Positions 7,136-14,511 of a stretch of DNA of 28,698 bases are shown here, piece by piece. The notes under the pieces are model-generated. The model ran no database searches. It was not told the DNA's origin and saw nothing but the letters and a program-made list of their open reading frames with translations. Source of the DNA: JADCCX01 sp031372765 (GTDB taxonomy: Bacteria; Pseudomonadota; Alphaproteobacteria; Rhizobiales; Beijerinckiaceae); the NCBI GenBank assembly GCA_031372765.1, contig JANMLW010000043.1, positions 1-28,698 on the forward strand. Direction: 5' to 3'. A program made the position numbers and the translations under genes. Each line of letters opens with the position of its first letter. The stretch's first letter is position 1.

Positions 7136-8422
7136 ATGTCTGAAACGTTGAAAGACAATATCGCATTGGCAAGCCGCCGCCGCTTTCTGGCAACGGCAAG
7201 TGTCGCTGGAGCATCTGTCGCTTTGGCAACTGTGGCCCGCGCTGCACCGCCTGAAAAAGCGGATCCTCTGATCACAGAGATTCAGGACTGGAACCGTCAG
7301 CTGGGGCCAGGTGTCGATGCAGCACCCTATGGCAAGCCGTCACCTTTCGAGAAAAACGTCATCCGCCGCAATGTGCCATGGCTTACGTCGGATGCAATAT
7401 CGTCGATCAATTTCACGCCTATCCATGCGCTGGATGGCATCGTCACACCCAATGGCGTCTGCTTTGAGCGCCACCACTCAGGTGTGGCCGAGATTGATCC
7501 AGCAAAGCACCGTCTTATGATCAATGGTCTCGTCGACAAGCCGCTGGTGTTCACCATGGATGACCTGAAGCGCATGCCGGGGCGCGTCAACAAGCTCTAC
7601 TTTCTTGAATGTGCGGCCAATGGCGGCATGGAGTGGCGCGGCGCACAGCTCAACGGCTGCCAATTCACCCATGGCATGATCCATAACGTCTGGTACACCG
7701 GCATTCCGCTGAAGGCACTGCTGGACGAGGCGGGCGTCAAGACCAACGGCAAATGGCTGATGCCAGAAGGGGCGGACGCCGCTGCGATGACCCGCTCAAT
7801 ACCTATGGAAAAGGCGATGAAGGATTGCATCATCGCATGGGGCATGAACGGTGAAGCGCTGCGTCCCGAGCAGGGCTATCCGCTGCGCATCGTGGTTCCC
7901 GGCTGGGAAGGCAATATGTGGGTCAAATGGCTCCGCCGGCTCGAGGTAGGCGATCAGCCCTGGCACCACCGCGAGGAAACCTCGAAATACACGGACCTGC
8001 TGGCCGATGGCCGCTCGCGCCGGTTCACCTGGATCATGGATGCTAAATCCATTGTCACCAACCCGTCGCCGCAAGCACCGCTGAAGCACAAGGGCCCCAA
8101 CGTGCTGACGGGCCTTGCATGGTCCGGCCGTGGCAGCGTCAAGCGCGTGGACGTCAGTATCGACGGTGGCCGCAACTGGCAGACAGCACGGATCGACGGG
8201 CTGGTGATGCCGCTGTCGCTGACACGGTTTTATGTTGATTTTGACTGGAACGGTCAGGAGATGATGATCCAGTCCCGCGCCATGGATAGCAGTGGTTATG
8301 TGCAACCCACAAAGGATGAATTGCGCAAGGTGCGCGGCACCAACTCCATCTACCATAACAATGGCATACAAACCTGGCTGGTGCGCTCCAACGGCGAGAC
8401 TGAAAATGTTGAAATCTCGTAA
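7136..8422 (+). CDS. soxC: Sulfur dehydrogenase molybdenum subunit SoxC
   Basis: SoxC is the sulfite-oxidase-fold molybdopterin subunit of SoxCD. It removes six electrons from the SoxY-bound sulfane sulfur, so that thiosulfate goes fully to sulfate without sulfur globules. It has 428 residues, with a Tat-type signal (SRRRFLATASVAGASVAL). The Mo-coordinating cysteine is C159 in YFLECAANGG. Typical segments include IIAWGMNGEALRPEQGYPLR and VPGWEGNMWVKWLRRLEV, followed by the C-terminal dimerisation (Ig-like) domain containing VDVSIDGGRNW. Its 3' end overlaps the start of soxD by 17 bp, so the two subunits are translationally linked. Confidence 0.96.
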   Translation: MSETLKDNIALASRRRFLATASVAGASVALATVARAAPPEKADPLITEIQDWNRQLGPGVDAAPYGKPSPFEKNVIRRNVPWLTSDAISSINFTPIHALDGIVTPNGVCFERHHSGVAEIDPAKHRLMINGLVDKPLVFTMDDLKRMPGRVNKLYFLECAANGGMEWRGAQLNGCQFTHGMIHNVWYTGIPLKALLDEAGVKTNGKWLMPEGADAAAMTRSIPMEKAMKDCIIAWGMNGEALRPEQGYPLRIVVPGWEGNMWVKWLRRLEVGDQPWHHREETSKYTDLLADGRSRRFTWIMDAKSIVTNPSPQAPLKHKGPNVLTGLAWSGRGSVKRVDVSIDGGRNWQTARIDGLVMPLSLTRFYVDFDWNGQEMMIQSRAMDSSGYVQPTKDELRKVRGTNSIYHNNGIQTWLVRSNGETENVEIS

Positions 8423-9113
8423 GCTGATGGTTGCGACAGCAGCGGCATTTGCCTTCATTGCCGCTTGGCAAGCCCCGCCCGCTTCAGCCCAGCAAGGCAA
8501 ACCTGCGGCCCAATCCGTTGCTGCCAAGAAGACAGGCGTGGGTCGCGAGGCCCACCCCGATGAGGTCAAGGCCTGGGATACGGATGTGCGCCCGGATGGC
8601 CAGGGCCTGCCGGCAGGCAAGGGCTCAGTGAAGGACGGTGAGGATCTGTATCAGGCGCAATGTGCCGCCTGCCACGGCGAGTTCGGCGAGAGTGCTGGGC
8701 GTTGGCCCATGGTTGCGGGCGGGCGGGGTTCACTGAAAAATACGGGGCCTGAGAAGACGGTCGGCTCATTCTGGCCTTACGCCTCCACCGCATTCGATTA
8801 CATCAAGCGCGCCATGCCCTATGGCAATGCACGCTCGCTCTCGGATGATGAGGTCTATGCCATCACGGCCTATGTGCTTTATCTCAACGACGTGGTGAAA
8901 GAGGATTTCGTGCTGTCGAAAGACAATTTTACCAGCATCAAGCTACCCAATGTTGAGGGCTTTTACGAAGATGATCGCGAAACGGCCGAGAAACAGTTCT
9001 GGAAGAAGGAACCCTGCATGAAAAACTGCAAGGCCGAGGCTGCCAGAGTGCTGAACCGCGCCCGCATGATTGACGTGACACCTGAAACAAAATCGGCTCC
9101 AAGGGTTGAATGA
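8406..9113 (+). CDS. soxD: Sulfur dehydrogenase cytochrome subunit SoxD, short monohaem form
   Basis: SoxD is the c-type cytochrome subunit of SoxCD. I chose the start at 8406 (MLKSRKLMVATAAAF) because the KSRK basic stretch makes a good Sec signal with cleavage near ASA 28; ATG 8427 is an alternative. The single haem motif is C86-A-A-C89-H90 with probable Met ligand M137. The protein is 235 residues and stops after VLNRARMIDVTPE plus a short tail. Paracoccus pantotrophus SoxD is a two-haem protein of about 380 residues, and its second haem domain has been reported dispensable for catalysis. This gene encodes only the first domain. No frameshift remnant of a second domain is seen; the next frame codes a different cytochrome family. 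Confidence 0.9.
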   Translation: MLKSRKLMVATAAAFAFIAAWQAPPASAQQGKPAAQSVAAKKTGVGREAHPDEVKAWDTDVRPDGQGLPAGKGSVKDGEDLYQAQCAACHGEFGESAGRWPMVAGGRGSLKNTGPEKTVGSFWPYASTAFDYIKRAMPYGNARSLSDDEVYAITAYVLYLNDVVKEDFVLSKDNFTSIKLPNVEGFYEDDRETAEKQFWKKEPCMKNCKAEAARVLNRARMIDVTPETKSAPRVE

Positions 9114-9466
9114 TGAAAATGAGAGTAAAGATGCGGCACTTGATAAACAGGATTCATGGTCTGGTGATCGCTGTTCTGGCAACCGGTCTCATGGTCACAA
9201 CGGCAGCGGCACAGTCACCACCTGACAAGGCTTTTGGTGTTTTTCTTTCTTCGCAATGCGTAACGTGCCACATGCTCTCAGGAAAGTCGGTGGGATCCAT
9301 ACCCCCTATAATAGGATGGCCTGAGGCCCAGTTTCTTACTGTCATGGACTCCTACAAAAAAAAAGAGCGGACTAACGCGCTCATGCAGGTGGTCGCCGAC
9401 AGACTGAACGATGAGGAAACCGCTGCGCTTGCCGCTTACTTCGGTTCCTTGAAACCGCAAAAATAA
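9110..9466 (+). CDS. fccA: Monohaem c-type cytochrome, flavocytochrome c sulfide dehydrogenase small subunit
   Basis: This is a small periplasmic cytochrome of 118 residues. It has a Sec signal (helix about 17-33, cleavage near AAA-QS) and one haem motif, C50-V-T-C53-H54. It follows the c4/FccA pattern: CVTCHMLSGKSVGSIPPIIGW, then a Y-K...R...M segment with probable ligand M92, then DEETAALAAYF. It should pass electrons from the FccB flavoprotein to the cytochrome pool. Purple-sulfur-type FccA has two haems, whereas this is a single half, as in Chlorobium FccA. The start overlaps the soxD stop as ATGA, a link that physically joins the sox and fcc gene sets. SoxE is an alternative name. Confidence 0.85.
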   Translation: MMKMRVKMRHLINRIHGLVIAVLATGLMVTTAAAQSPPDKAFGVFLSSQCVTCHMLSGKSVGSIPPIIGWPEAQFLTVMDSYKKKERTNALMQVVADRLNDEETAALAAYFGSLKPQK

Positions 9467-9474
9467 CGAAAAAT

Positions 9475-9499
9475 TTTGTGTTATAAATAAATACACAAA
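9475..9499. promoter_or_regulatory. Interrupted palindrome in the AT-rich fccA-fccB spacer
   Basis: The 84-bp spacer between the two fcc genes is strikingly AT-rich. It holds a perfect interrupted palindrome, TTTGTGT (9475-9481), 11 bases, ACACAAA (9493-9499). The geometry is T-N11-A within a dyad, the general form of LysR-type regulator boxes. No T-run follows on the plus strand, so it is not a normal terminator. It could be an operator for an internal promoter before fccB. A good ribosome-binding site (GGAGA, 9540-9544) precedes fccB. Confidence 0.35.
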
Positions 9500-9550
9500 G
9501 CGAAAAAGATAATTATAACCGGGATGTGAAACAAGCAACGGAGAACGGGC

Positions 9551-10819
9551 ATGACGAACAGAAGAGATTTCCTTGTCGGCGGTGGTGCATTGTCAACCGG
9601 TTTGCTGTTTTCACCGGCCATACTGGCGCAGGCAAAACCGCGGGTCGTTGTCATCGGAGGCGGTGCCGGCGGTGCGACGGCGGCTAAATACATCGCCAAG
9701 GACAGCGAGGGGAAGATTGCCGTCACGCTGGTTGAGGAGAATGTCAACTACCAGACCTGCTTCCATTCCAACCTCTATCTCGGCGGCTTCCGCGAGTATA
9801 ATTCAATTCTGCATGATTATGCGGGAATCCAGAAGCATGGTGTCGAGGTTGTTCGCGCCCGTGCCACTGTCATCGACAGCGACAGGAAGGAGGTTGTCCT
9901 CAAGGATGGCCGCCGTCTGAAATACGACCGCGTGGTTGTATCGCCCGGGATTGATCTGAAATACGATTCCGTACCCGGCTGGTCGCAGGCCGCCGAAGAA
10001 ATGATGCCCCATGGCTGGAAGCCCGGAGCCCAGACGCGGTTGTTGCGGCGGCGTCTCGATGCTGTCCCAAACGGCGGCAACATCGTGATGATCGCGCCTC
10101 CCAATCCCTTCCGCTGCCCGCCCGGTCCCTATGAGCGCGTCTCGATGATGGCGCATTCCCTGAAAAAGGCCGGCAAGACGCGGTCCAAGATATTCATCAT
10201 CGACCCGAAGGAAGCCTTCTCCAAGCAGGGCCTTTTTCAGGAAGCCTGGGAGAAGCACTACAAGGGCATGGTCGAGTGGCTGGGTCCCAAGGTGCACGAC
10301 GGCCTTAAATCGGTCGATCCCAAAACCGGCACTGTTGTCACCGGCTTCGAGACTTACAAGAATGCCGCTCTCGTCAATGTCATCCCGGCCCAAATGGCTG
10401 GTGCCATTGCACGCGACTCCAAACTGACCAATGCTTCGGGCTACTGCCCGATCAAGCCCGAGAGCATGCAGTCAACGGTTGATGCCAATGTCTATGTTCT
10501 GGGCGATGCCGCGATTGCAGGCGATATGCCCAAGTCCGCTTTCTCGGCGAACAGCCAGGCCAAGGTTGCGGCCATGATGATCCGCGGCGAATTGACAGGT
10601 TCACGAACATTCGCTGCGCGCTATACCAACACATGCTGGAGCCTGCTCGAAACCGATGACACGGTGAAGGTGGGGGGTACATTCGAAGCCAAGGACGGCA
10701 AGATTACTTCCGTCACGCCTTTCGTGTCCAAGACGGGTGAAACAGCGCAATTGCGCAAGGAAACCCAGGCCGAGAACATGGGCTGGTATGCTGGCATTAT
10801 TGCCGACATGTTCAGCTGA
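9551..10819 (+). CDS. fccB: Flavocytochrome c sulfide dehydrogenase flavoprotein subunit
   Basis: FccB oxidises sulfide to sulfur in the periplasm and hands electrons to the FccA cytochrome. The protein has 422 residues and begins with a Tat signal (NRRDFLVGGGAL). The FAD-binding Rossmann motif VVVIGGGAGGATAA lies at 32-45. C70 in YQTCFHSN matches the cysteine that covalently binds FAD in Allochromatium FccB. C189 in PFRCPPGPYE and C362 in TNTCWSL match the redox disulfide pair. The VYVLGDAA segment at 314-321 is the second FAD-contact motif. All key residues are present, so it is probably active and not a plain sulfide:quinone reductase relative. SoxF is an alternative name. Confidence 0.94.
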   Translation: MTNRRDFLVGGGALSTGLLFSPAILAQAKPRVVVIGGGAGGATAAKYIAKDSEGKIAVTLVEENVNYQTCFHSNLYLGGFREYNSILHDYAGIQKHGVEVVRARATVIDSDRKEVVLKDGRRLKYDRVVVSPGIDLKYDSVPGWSQAAEEMMPHGWKPGAQTRLLRRRLDAVPNGGNIVMIAPPNPFRCPPGPYERVSMMAHSLKKAGKTRSKIFIIDPKEAFSKQGLFQEAWEKHYKGMVEWLGPKVHDGLKSVDPKTGTVVTGFETYKNAALVNVIPAQMAGAIARDSKLTNASGYCPIKPESMQSTVDANVYVLGDAAIAGDMPKSAFSANSQAKVAAMMIRGELTGSRTFAARYTNTCWSLLETDDTVKVGGTFEAKDGKITSVTPFVSKTGETAQLRKETQAENMGWYAGIIADMFS

Positions 10820-10840
10820 TCGACAGCAAGATGATGCTAA

Positions 10841-10871
10841 CACAACCACGTTGCTCAGCGGCGTGGTTGTG
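10841..10871 (+). promoter_or_regulatory. Strong intercistronic stem-loop between fccB and cytochrome c
   Basis: A perfect 10-bp inverted repeat, CACAACCACG (10841-10850) and CGTGGTTGTG (10862-10871), encloses an 11-nt loop. It starts 21 bases after the fccB stop and ends 9 bases before the GGAGAAG ribosome-binding site of the next gene. There is no downstream T-run, so it is more likely an mRNA processing or stabilising element, or a protein-binding dyad, than a terminator. Confidence 0.5.
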
Positions 10872-10891
10872 ACACAACAGGGAGAAGTGAC

Positions 10892-11284
10892 GTGCGGTTT
10901 GGTGTTAAGGCAGCAATGATTGCCACATTTGGGTTGCTGCTTGGCGGCTCTGCCATGGCGCAGGATATTGAGGCCGGGCAGCGGTCTTTCAACAAGTGCC
11001 GTGCCTGCCATCAGGTAGGGGAAGAAGCCAAGAACATTGTTGGTCCCAGACTCAATGGTCTGTTTGGTCGTGTTGCCGGCAGCATTGAAGGCTACAGCTA
11101 CAGCGAAGCCAACAAGAAATCAGGTCTTACCTGGGACGATGCCACATTTGCCACCTACATCAAGAACCCGCGCGCCGCGATGCCAGGCAACAAGATGGCC
11201 TTTGCTGGCATCAGCAATGATAAGGAAATAGGGGATCTGGCCGCTTTCCTCAAGCAATACGACAAGGATGGCAAGAAGCCCTGA
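10892..11284 (+). CDS. Class I c-type cytochrome (mitochondrial c / c2-like)
   Basis: This is a soluble periplasmic electron carrier of 130 residues. It starts with GTG at 10892, set by GGAGAAG at 10881-10887. The Sec signal (MRFGVKAAMIATFGLLLGGSAMA) is followed by the haem motif C36-R-A-C39-H40, the PRLNGLFGR segment, GYSYSEANKKSGLTW, and ligand M102 in PGNKMAFAG. This is the standard short class I cytochrome c fold. Being last in the sox-fcc operon, it probably accepts electrons from SoxAX, SoxCD and FccAB and delivers them to a terminal oxidase. A domain of this kind could also partly replace the second haem domain missing from SoxD, but that is inference. Confidence 0.92.
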   Translation: MRFGVKAAMIATFGLLLGGSAMAQDIEAGQRSFNKCRACHQVGEEAKNIVGPRLNGLFGRVAGSIEGYSYSEANKKSGLTWDDATFATYIKNPRAAMPGNKMAFAGISNDKEIGDLAAFLKQYDKDGKKP

Positions 11285-11312
11285 CCAATAACGCGTGGGC
11301 TTTGCAGCCAAC

Positions 11313-11969
11313 TCAGTTCATGTCGATGGCTCTGGCCCGCGACATGTTGATATGCTCAATCATGGCTATTACCGCTGAATTGGGGTCGCGTCGCTCAATC
11401 GCCTCGATAACCTTCATGTGGTCACGGAAAACCGGGATCACCAGTTCGGCGTAAAGTCGCGTTTCATTGCGCCGGATGAGCTTGATCTTGATCCAGTTCA
11501 CGCGGAAGGCATTGGAGATGATCTCGTTATCAAGGTGATCGATGATCGTCTCGTGCAAGGACCGGTCCGTTGCTTCCGCATCATCGATAAGGCTTTCCCT
11601 CTCGCCATTTTCCGAGCGCCGCATAATCGCTTCATGGGAAGCCCGCAGTGCTGCAATTGCATCATCGCTGCGCGCCACGGCAAACAGGGCAGTTGCCTGC
11701 GATTCGATGAAGACACGAAACTGATAGGCATTGCGGATAAGATTGAGATCGACATGCGCCACCTGCATGCCCCGTTGCGGCACTGTGGTGATCAGGCCTT
11801 CCGCTTCCAATCTTGGAATCAACTCGCGGATGGCACCAAGAGGCATGCCGGTGATCTCGACAAGCTCACGCTGCGATACAAACTGTCCCGGCTTGATCTG
11901 GCGCGACAACAGGCGTTCCGTGAAGCTGTCATAGGCCCTGTCCCGGAGTTTGGGCGGTGAGAGGGACAT
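11313..11969 (-). CDS. GntR-family transcriptional regulator, FCD subfamily
   Basis: This is a 218-residue repressor-type regulator. The N-terminal winged helix-turn-helix spans about residues 8-70 (FTERLLSRQIKPGQFV, then EITGMPLGAIRELIPRLEAEGLI). The C-terminal all-helical FCD ligand domain carries a plausible metal site: the Asp in EATDRSLH and histidines in DHMKVIE and MIEHINMS. FCD regulators generally sense sugar acids or other carboxylates. It lies 3 bp downstream of the DapA-family gene, so the two form one operon divergent from the ABC transporter operon. Its likely target is the shared control region around 12897-12945. Confidence 0.9.
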   Translation of the reverse strand: MSLSPPKLRDRAYDSFTERLLSRQIKPGQFVSQRELVEITGMPLGAIRELIPRLEAEGLITTVPQRGMQVAHVDLNLIRNAYQFRVFIESQATALFAVARSDDAIAALRASHEAIMRRSENGERESLIDDAEATDRSLHETIIDHLDNEIISNAFRVNWIKIKLIRRNETRLYAELVIPVFRDHMKVIEAIERRDPNSAVIAMIEHINMSRARAIDMN

Positions 11970-11972
11970 GAA

Positions 11973-12896
11973 TCAGGCTGCTTTCCCGGTGGCACGCACG
12001 GCTGCCAGTCTGGCGGCCAGCTTGCGGGTATCGGCTGGGGAAAGCGCATCCAGCGGAGCGCTCATGGTGTTCCATCCCCTGTCGCCTGTTCGTACGCCGA
12101 TCATGGCCTTGACAGCCGACATGAAGGAGTACCCGAGGATGGCTTCGACCATCTGGCCAATACGGACGTCATTCTTGCCTTCATGCGCCACTGGCCGAAG
12201 CAGATCAGGCGCGAGGTTAGCCAGACCGCAGATCGTGCCTGCCCCGCCATGGCGCACGGCGTTTGCCAATTGGCGCTCGTCCCCGACCAGAATTTGCAAG
12301 CCCTTCAGTTCTTTCAACCGCCGCTCTGTTGCGGCCCAATCGCCGTTGCTGTCCTTGACGCCGATGATGACGCCGGGAAAGGCCTCAACGAGGCGCTGAG
12401 TCAGTTCAACCGAGATGCCATTCCGGGTCATGCCGGGGATATGATAGAGGATCACGTCCCGCAGCATGCCACCCAATTGCTCAAAGGCCGAGGCGAAGAA
12501 ACGGAACAGGCCATCTTCGCTTGCATCGGCGAAATAGAAAGGCGGTGCAAACAGTGTTGCCCGGCAATCCATGTCATAAGCGGCGCGGGCCTGTGCCACG
12601 GCGTCGCTGGCCGAGGCGGCCGAGACGCCCGCAATAACCTGACGGCGCAGATCAACCCCTGATGTCGCCAGGGCCGCCAATGCCTGATAGCGGGCCGGCA
12701 GGCCGATTGAAGCGCCCTCGCCTGTGGTGCCGAAGGCTGTTATGCCGTCACAGCCGTTGGCCAGAACCCATTGGGCATGGGCCGTCATGCGCAGCAGATC
12801 AATGCTCCCGCTTTTGGCAAAGGGCGTGGATAGGGCGCAGTTAAGCCCTATCCTCCCGGATTTACCCACTTTTTCAGTTCTGTGGATTGTTGCCAT
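11973..12896 (-). CDS. DapA/NanA-superfamily aldolase or dehydratase
   Basis: This is a 307-residue (beta/alpha)8 class I aldolase. The start at 12896 (MATIHRTEK) is preferred over the in-frame GTG at 12914, because GGGG lies just upstream. Superfamily residues are intact: the GTTGE phosphate/carboxylate loop at 56-60, the catalytic tyrosine Y151 in LYHIPG, and the Schiff-base lysine K181 in GVKDSNGD. True dihydrodipicolinate synthase is usually elsewhere, near lysine or cell-envelope genes. Pairing here with a GntR/FCD regulator and a sugar-type ABC transporter suggests catabolism of a keto-deoxy sugar acid or sialic-acid-like compound. The exact reaction cannot be read from sequence. Confidence 0.85.
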   Translation of the reverse strand: MATIHRTEKVGKSGRIGLNCALSTPFAKSGSIDLLRMTAHAQWVLANGCDGITAFGTTGEGASIGLPARYQALAALATSGVDLRRQVIAGVSAASASDAVAQARAAYDMDCRATLFAPPFYFADASEDGLFRFFASAFEQLGGMLRDVILYHIPGMTRNGISVELTQRLVEAFPGVIIGVKDSNGDWAATERRLKELKGLQILVGDERQLANAVRHGGAGTICGLANLAPDLLRPVAHEGKNDVRIGQMVEAILGYSFMSAVKAMIGVRTGDRGWNTMSAPLDALSPADTRKLAARLAAVRATGKAA

Positions 12897-12945
12897 GGTT
12901 GACCCCGTTGACACAGACTTGCCTTGTCAACCATCTTGCGTCAAG
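12897..12945. promoter_or_regulatory. Cluster of TTGAC/GTCAA half-sites in the aldolase-ABC divergent region
   Basis: The 182-bp spacer between the divergent aldolase and binding-protein genes begins with four half-sites in mirror order: TTGAC at 12899 and 12908, then GTCAA at 12926 and 12940. Within it, GTTGACA (12907-12913) and TGTCAAC (12925-12931) form a perfect 7-bp dyad with an 11-base spacer, and GGTTGAC/GTCAACC forms a wider one. It overlaps the aldolase ribosome-binding site. It is a good candidate operator for the adjacent GntR regulator. I see no convincing -35/-10 pair for the ABC operon. Confidence 0.45.
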
Positions 12946-13078
12946 ACTAACATGTTACTCGCAAATATCTTTGGTGTGGTCCTGTGCAGTTATGGCTTGC
13001 ACTCGAAAGCGCATTGGGCTTGGATCATCATAACAAGTGGCGCGGCGTCTGACCGTTCCGCAACAAGGGGGAGACATC

Positions 13079-14431
13079 ATGAGCGATTTCTTTGGCCGCA
13101 AACCGGTTCAACCGTCGCGGCGACACATCATTGCCGGAACAGCGGCTGGCCTTGCCGCCCCATTCCTGATGCGCAGCACGGCAATGGGTCAGTCCAGCTT
13201 TAACTGGAAGCGCTTTGACGGTGCCAAGCTGGATGTGTTGCTGGTAAAAAACCCGCGGTCTGATCTTCTGCAGGCACATGAGAAAGAGTTCACGGCGCTG
13301 ACAGGCATTCAGGTGTCATCGGAACAGATACCCGAGCAGCAGCAACGCCAGAAGGCAATGATCGAGTTCACCTCAGGTCGCCCAACATTTGATGTCTGCA
13401 TGCTGGCCCTGCATGTGCAGAAGCGGTTGGCCGCCAAGGGTAAGTGGATGGAGGACCTGCGCCCCTATCTGGCGGATGCCTCGCTCACAGCCCCTGAATT
13501 CGACTTTGCTGATTTCGCCGCCGGTGCGGTTGGCTTCGCGCGCCAGGCGGATGGTGTGCTCGATACATTGCCGCATTTCATCGATTTCTGGATGATCTAC
13601 TACAACAAGGAAATGTTCGAACAGAAGGGTGTCACCTTCCCCAAAACGATGGATGAGGTCTTCACGGCGGCACAGAAACTCAATGATCCCGCCAAGGGCG
13701 TGGCTGGTTTTGTCTCGCGAGGCCTGAAGAATGCCAATATCCCGGTCTGGTCCTCATGGATGCTGGGGCAGGGCATGGAGACTGTGTCGCCCACCGGTCA
13801 ATTGCAGACAGATACGCCCGAAGCGATCTGGGCCGGTGAAATGTACAAGAAAATGAACCGCGAGGTTGCTCCTCCGGGCACCATCGGCTTCAACTGGAAC
13901 GAGTGCCAAACCACCTTCATGCAGGGCCGTGCCGCGATGTGGCTGGATGGCATAGGCTTTGCCACACCGCTGGAAGATCCCACCAAATCGCGCATTGTCG
14001 GCAAGGTTGGCTACGGTGTCACGCCGCCCGGACCCAAGGGCCATCACTCGGCGTTGTTCGGGGACGGGCTGGGTATCTCGCGCTCATCCACCAAGAAGCA
14101 GGCGGCCTGGCTCTACCTCCAGTTCATGTGCAACAAGGGCAACCAACTGGCCATGCTGAAAGCCGGTGCCGGTGCGCCCGGTCGCTCGTCGGCGCTGGCA
14201 AGCCCCGATGCGCAGACAGGCTCGCGCTTCAACAAGGAATACTTCGACTGCCTCGCCGCTTCGGGCAAGATCGCCCGTGCGGGTCTGCCACAGATCATCC
14301 CGGTTACCGAGTTCCGCGATGTCTTCGGTGTTGCCCTTACCAACACGCTTTCGGGTGCGGATGTGGCAACGGAACTGAAGAAGGCCACGGAAGCCTTCAA
14401 ACCTGTTCTGGAGAAGAGTGAACAGGGGTGA
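13079..14431 (+). CDS. ABC transporter substrate-binding protein (family 1, MalE-like)
   Basis: This is a 450-residue periplasmic binding protein of the carbohydrate uptake family. I chose ATG 13079 because AAGGGGGAG lies just upstream; a GTG at 13037 would add 14 residues without a ribosome-binding site. The N-terminus carries a Tat-like signal (PSRRHIIAGTAAGLAAPF). The body shows the usual two-lobed solute-binding features, including LQAHEKEFTALTGIQV, the FDVCMLALH segment, WMIYYNKEMFEQKGV and the C-terminal FMCNKGNQLAML region. It should deliver an oligosaccharide, polyol or sugar acid to the two permeases downstream. Its divergent partner is an aldolase-regulator pair. Confidence 0.92.
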   Translation: MSDFFGRKPVQPSRRHIIAGTAAGLAAPFLMRSTAMGQSSFNWKRFDGAKLDVLLVKNPRSDLLQAHEKEFTALTGIQVSSEQIPEQQQRQKAMIEFTSGRPTFDVCMLALHVQKRLAAKGKWMEDLRPYLADASLTAPEFDFADFAAGAVGFARQADGVLDTLPHFIDFWMIYYNKEMFEQKGVTFPKTMDEVFTAAQKLNDPAKGVAGFVSRGLKNANIPVWSSWMLGQGMETVSPTGQLQTDTPEAIWAGEMYKKMNREVAPPGTIGFNWNECQTTFMQGRAAMWLDGIGFATPLEDPTKSRIVGKVGYGVTPPGPKGHHSALFGDGLGISRSSTKKQAAWLYLQFMCNKGNQLAMLKAGAGAPGRSSALASPDAQTGSRFNKEYFDCLAASGKIARAGLPQIIPVTEFRDVFGVALTNTLSGADVATELKKATEAFKPVLEKSEQG

Positions 14432-14472
14432 TTCTAACCAATCCCTTTCTTTACGGTGTCCTGCCCCTCCTC

Positions 14473-14507
14473 CCGTCATGAACGGTGGGAGCGGCCTTTC
14501 ATGACGG
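14473..14507 (+). promoter_or_regulatory. Stem-loop between ABC binding-protein and permease genes
   Basis: CCGTCATGAA (14473-14482) and TTCATGACGG (14498-14507) form a perfect 10-bp stem with a 15-nt loop that ends 4 bases before the permease start at 14512. The loop contains GGGAG (14487-14491), the only ribosome-binding-like sequence nearby. A competing short stem, CTCCC (14470-14474) with GGGAG, uses overlapping bases. No T-run follows. It may stabilise the upstream binding-protein mRNA or limit permease translation. Confidence 0.5.
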
Positions 14508-14511
14508 TTCC

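Noticed and set aside
9467..9500. The fccA-fccB palindrome as a Rho-independent terminator
   Set aside because: The stem is almost all A-T and no T-run follows on the plus strand, so a regulatory dyad is more likely.
11973..12896. Calling the aldolase true DapA (lysine biosynthesis)
   Set aside because: The superfamily residues alone do not separate DapA from NanA-type or sugar-acid enzymes, and the regulator and transporter context points to catabolism.
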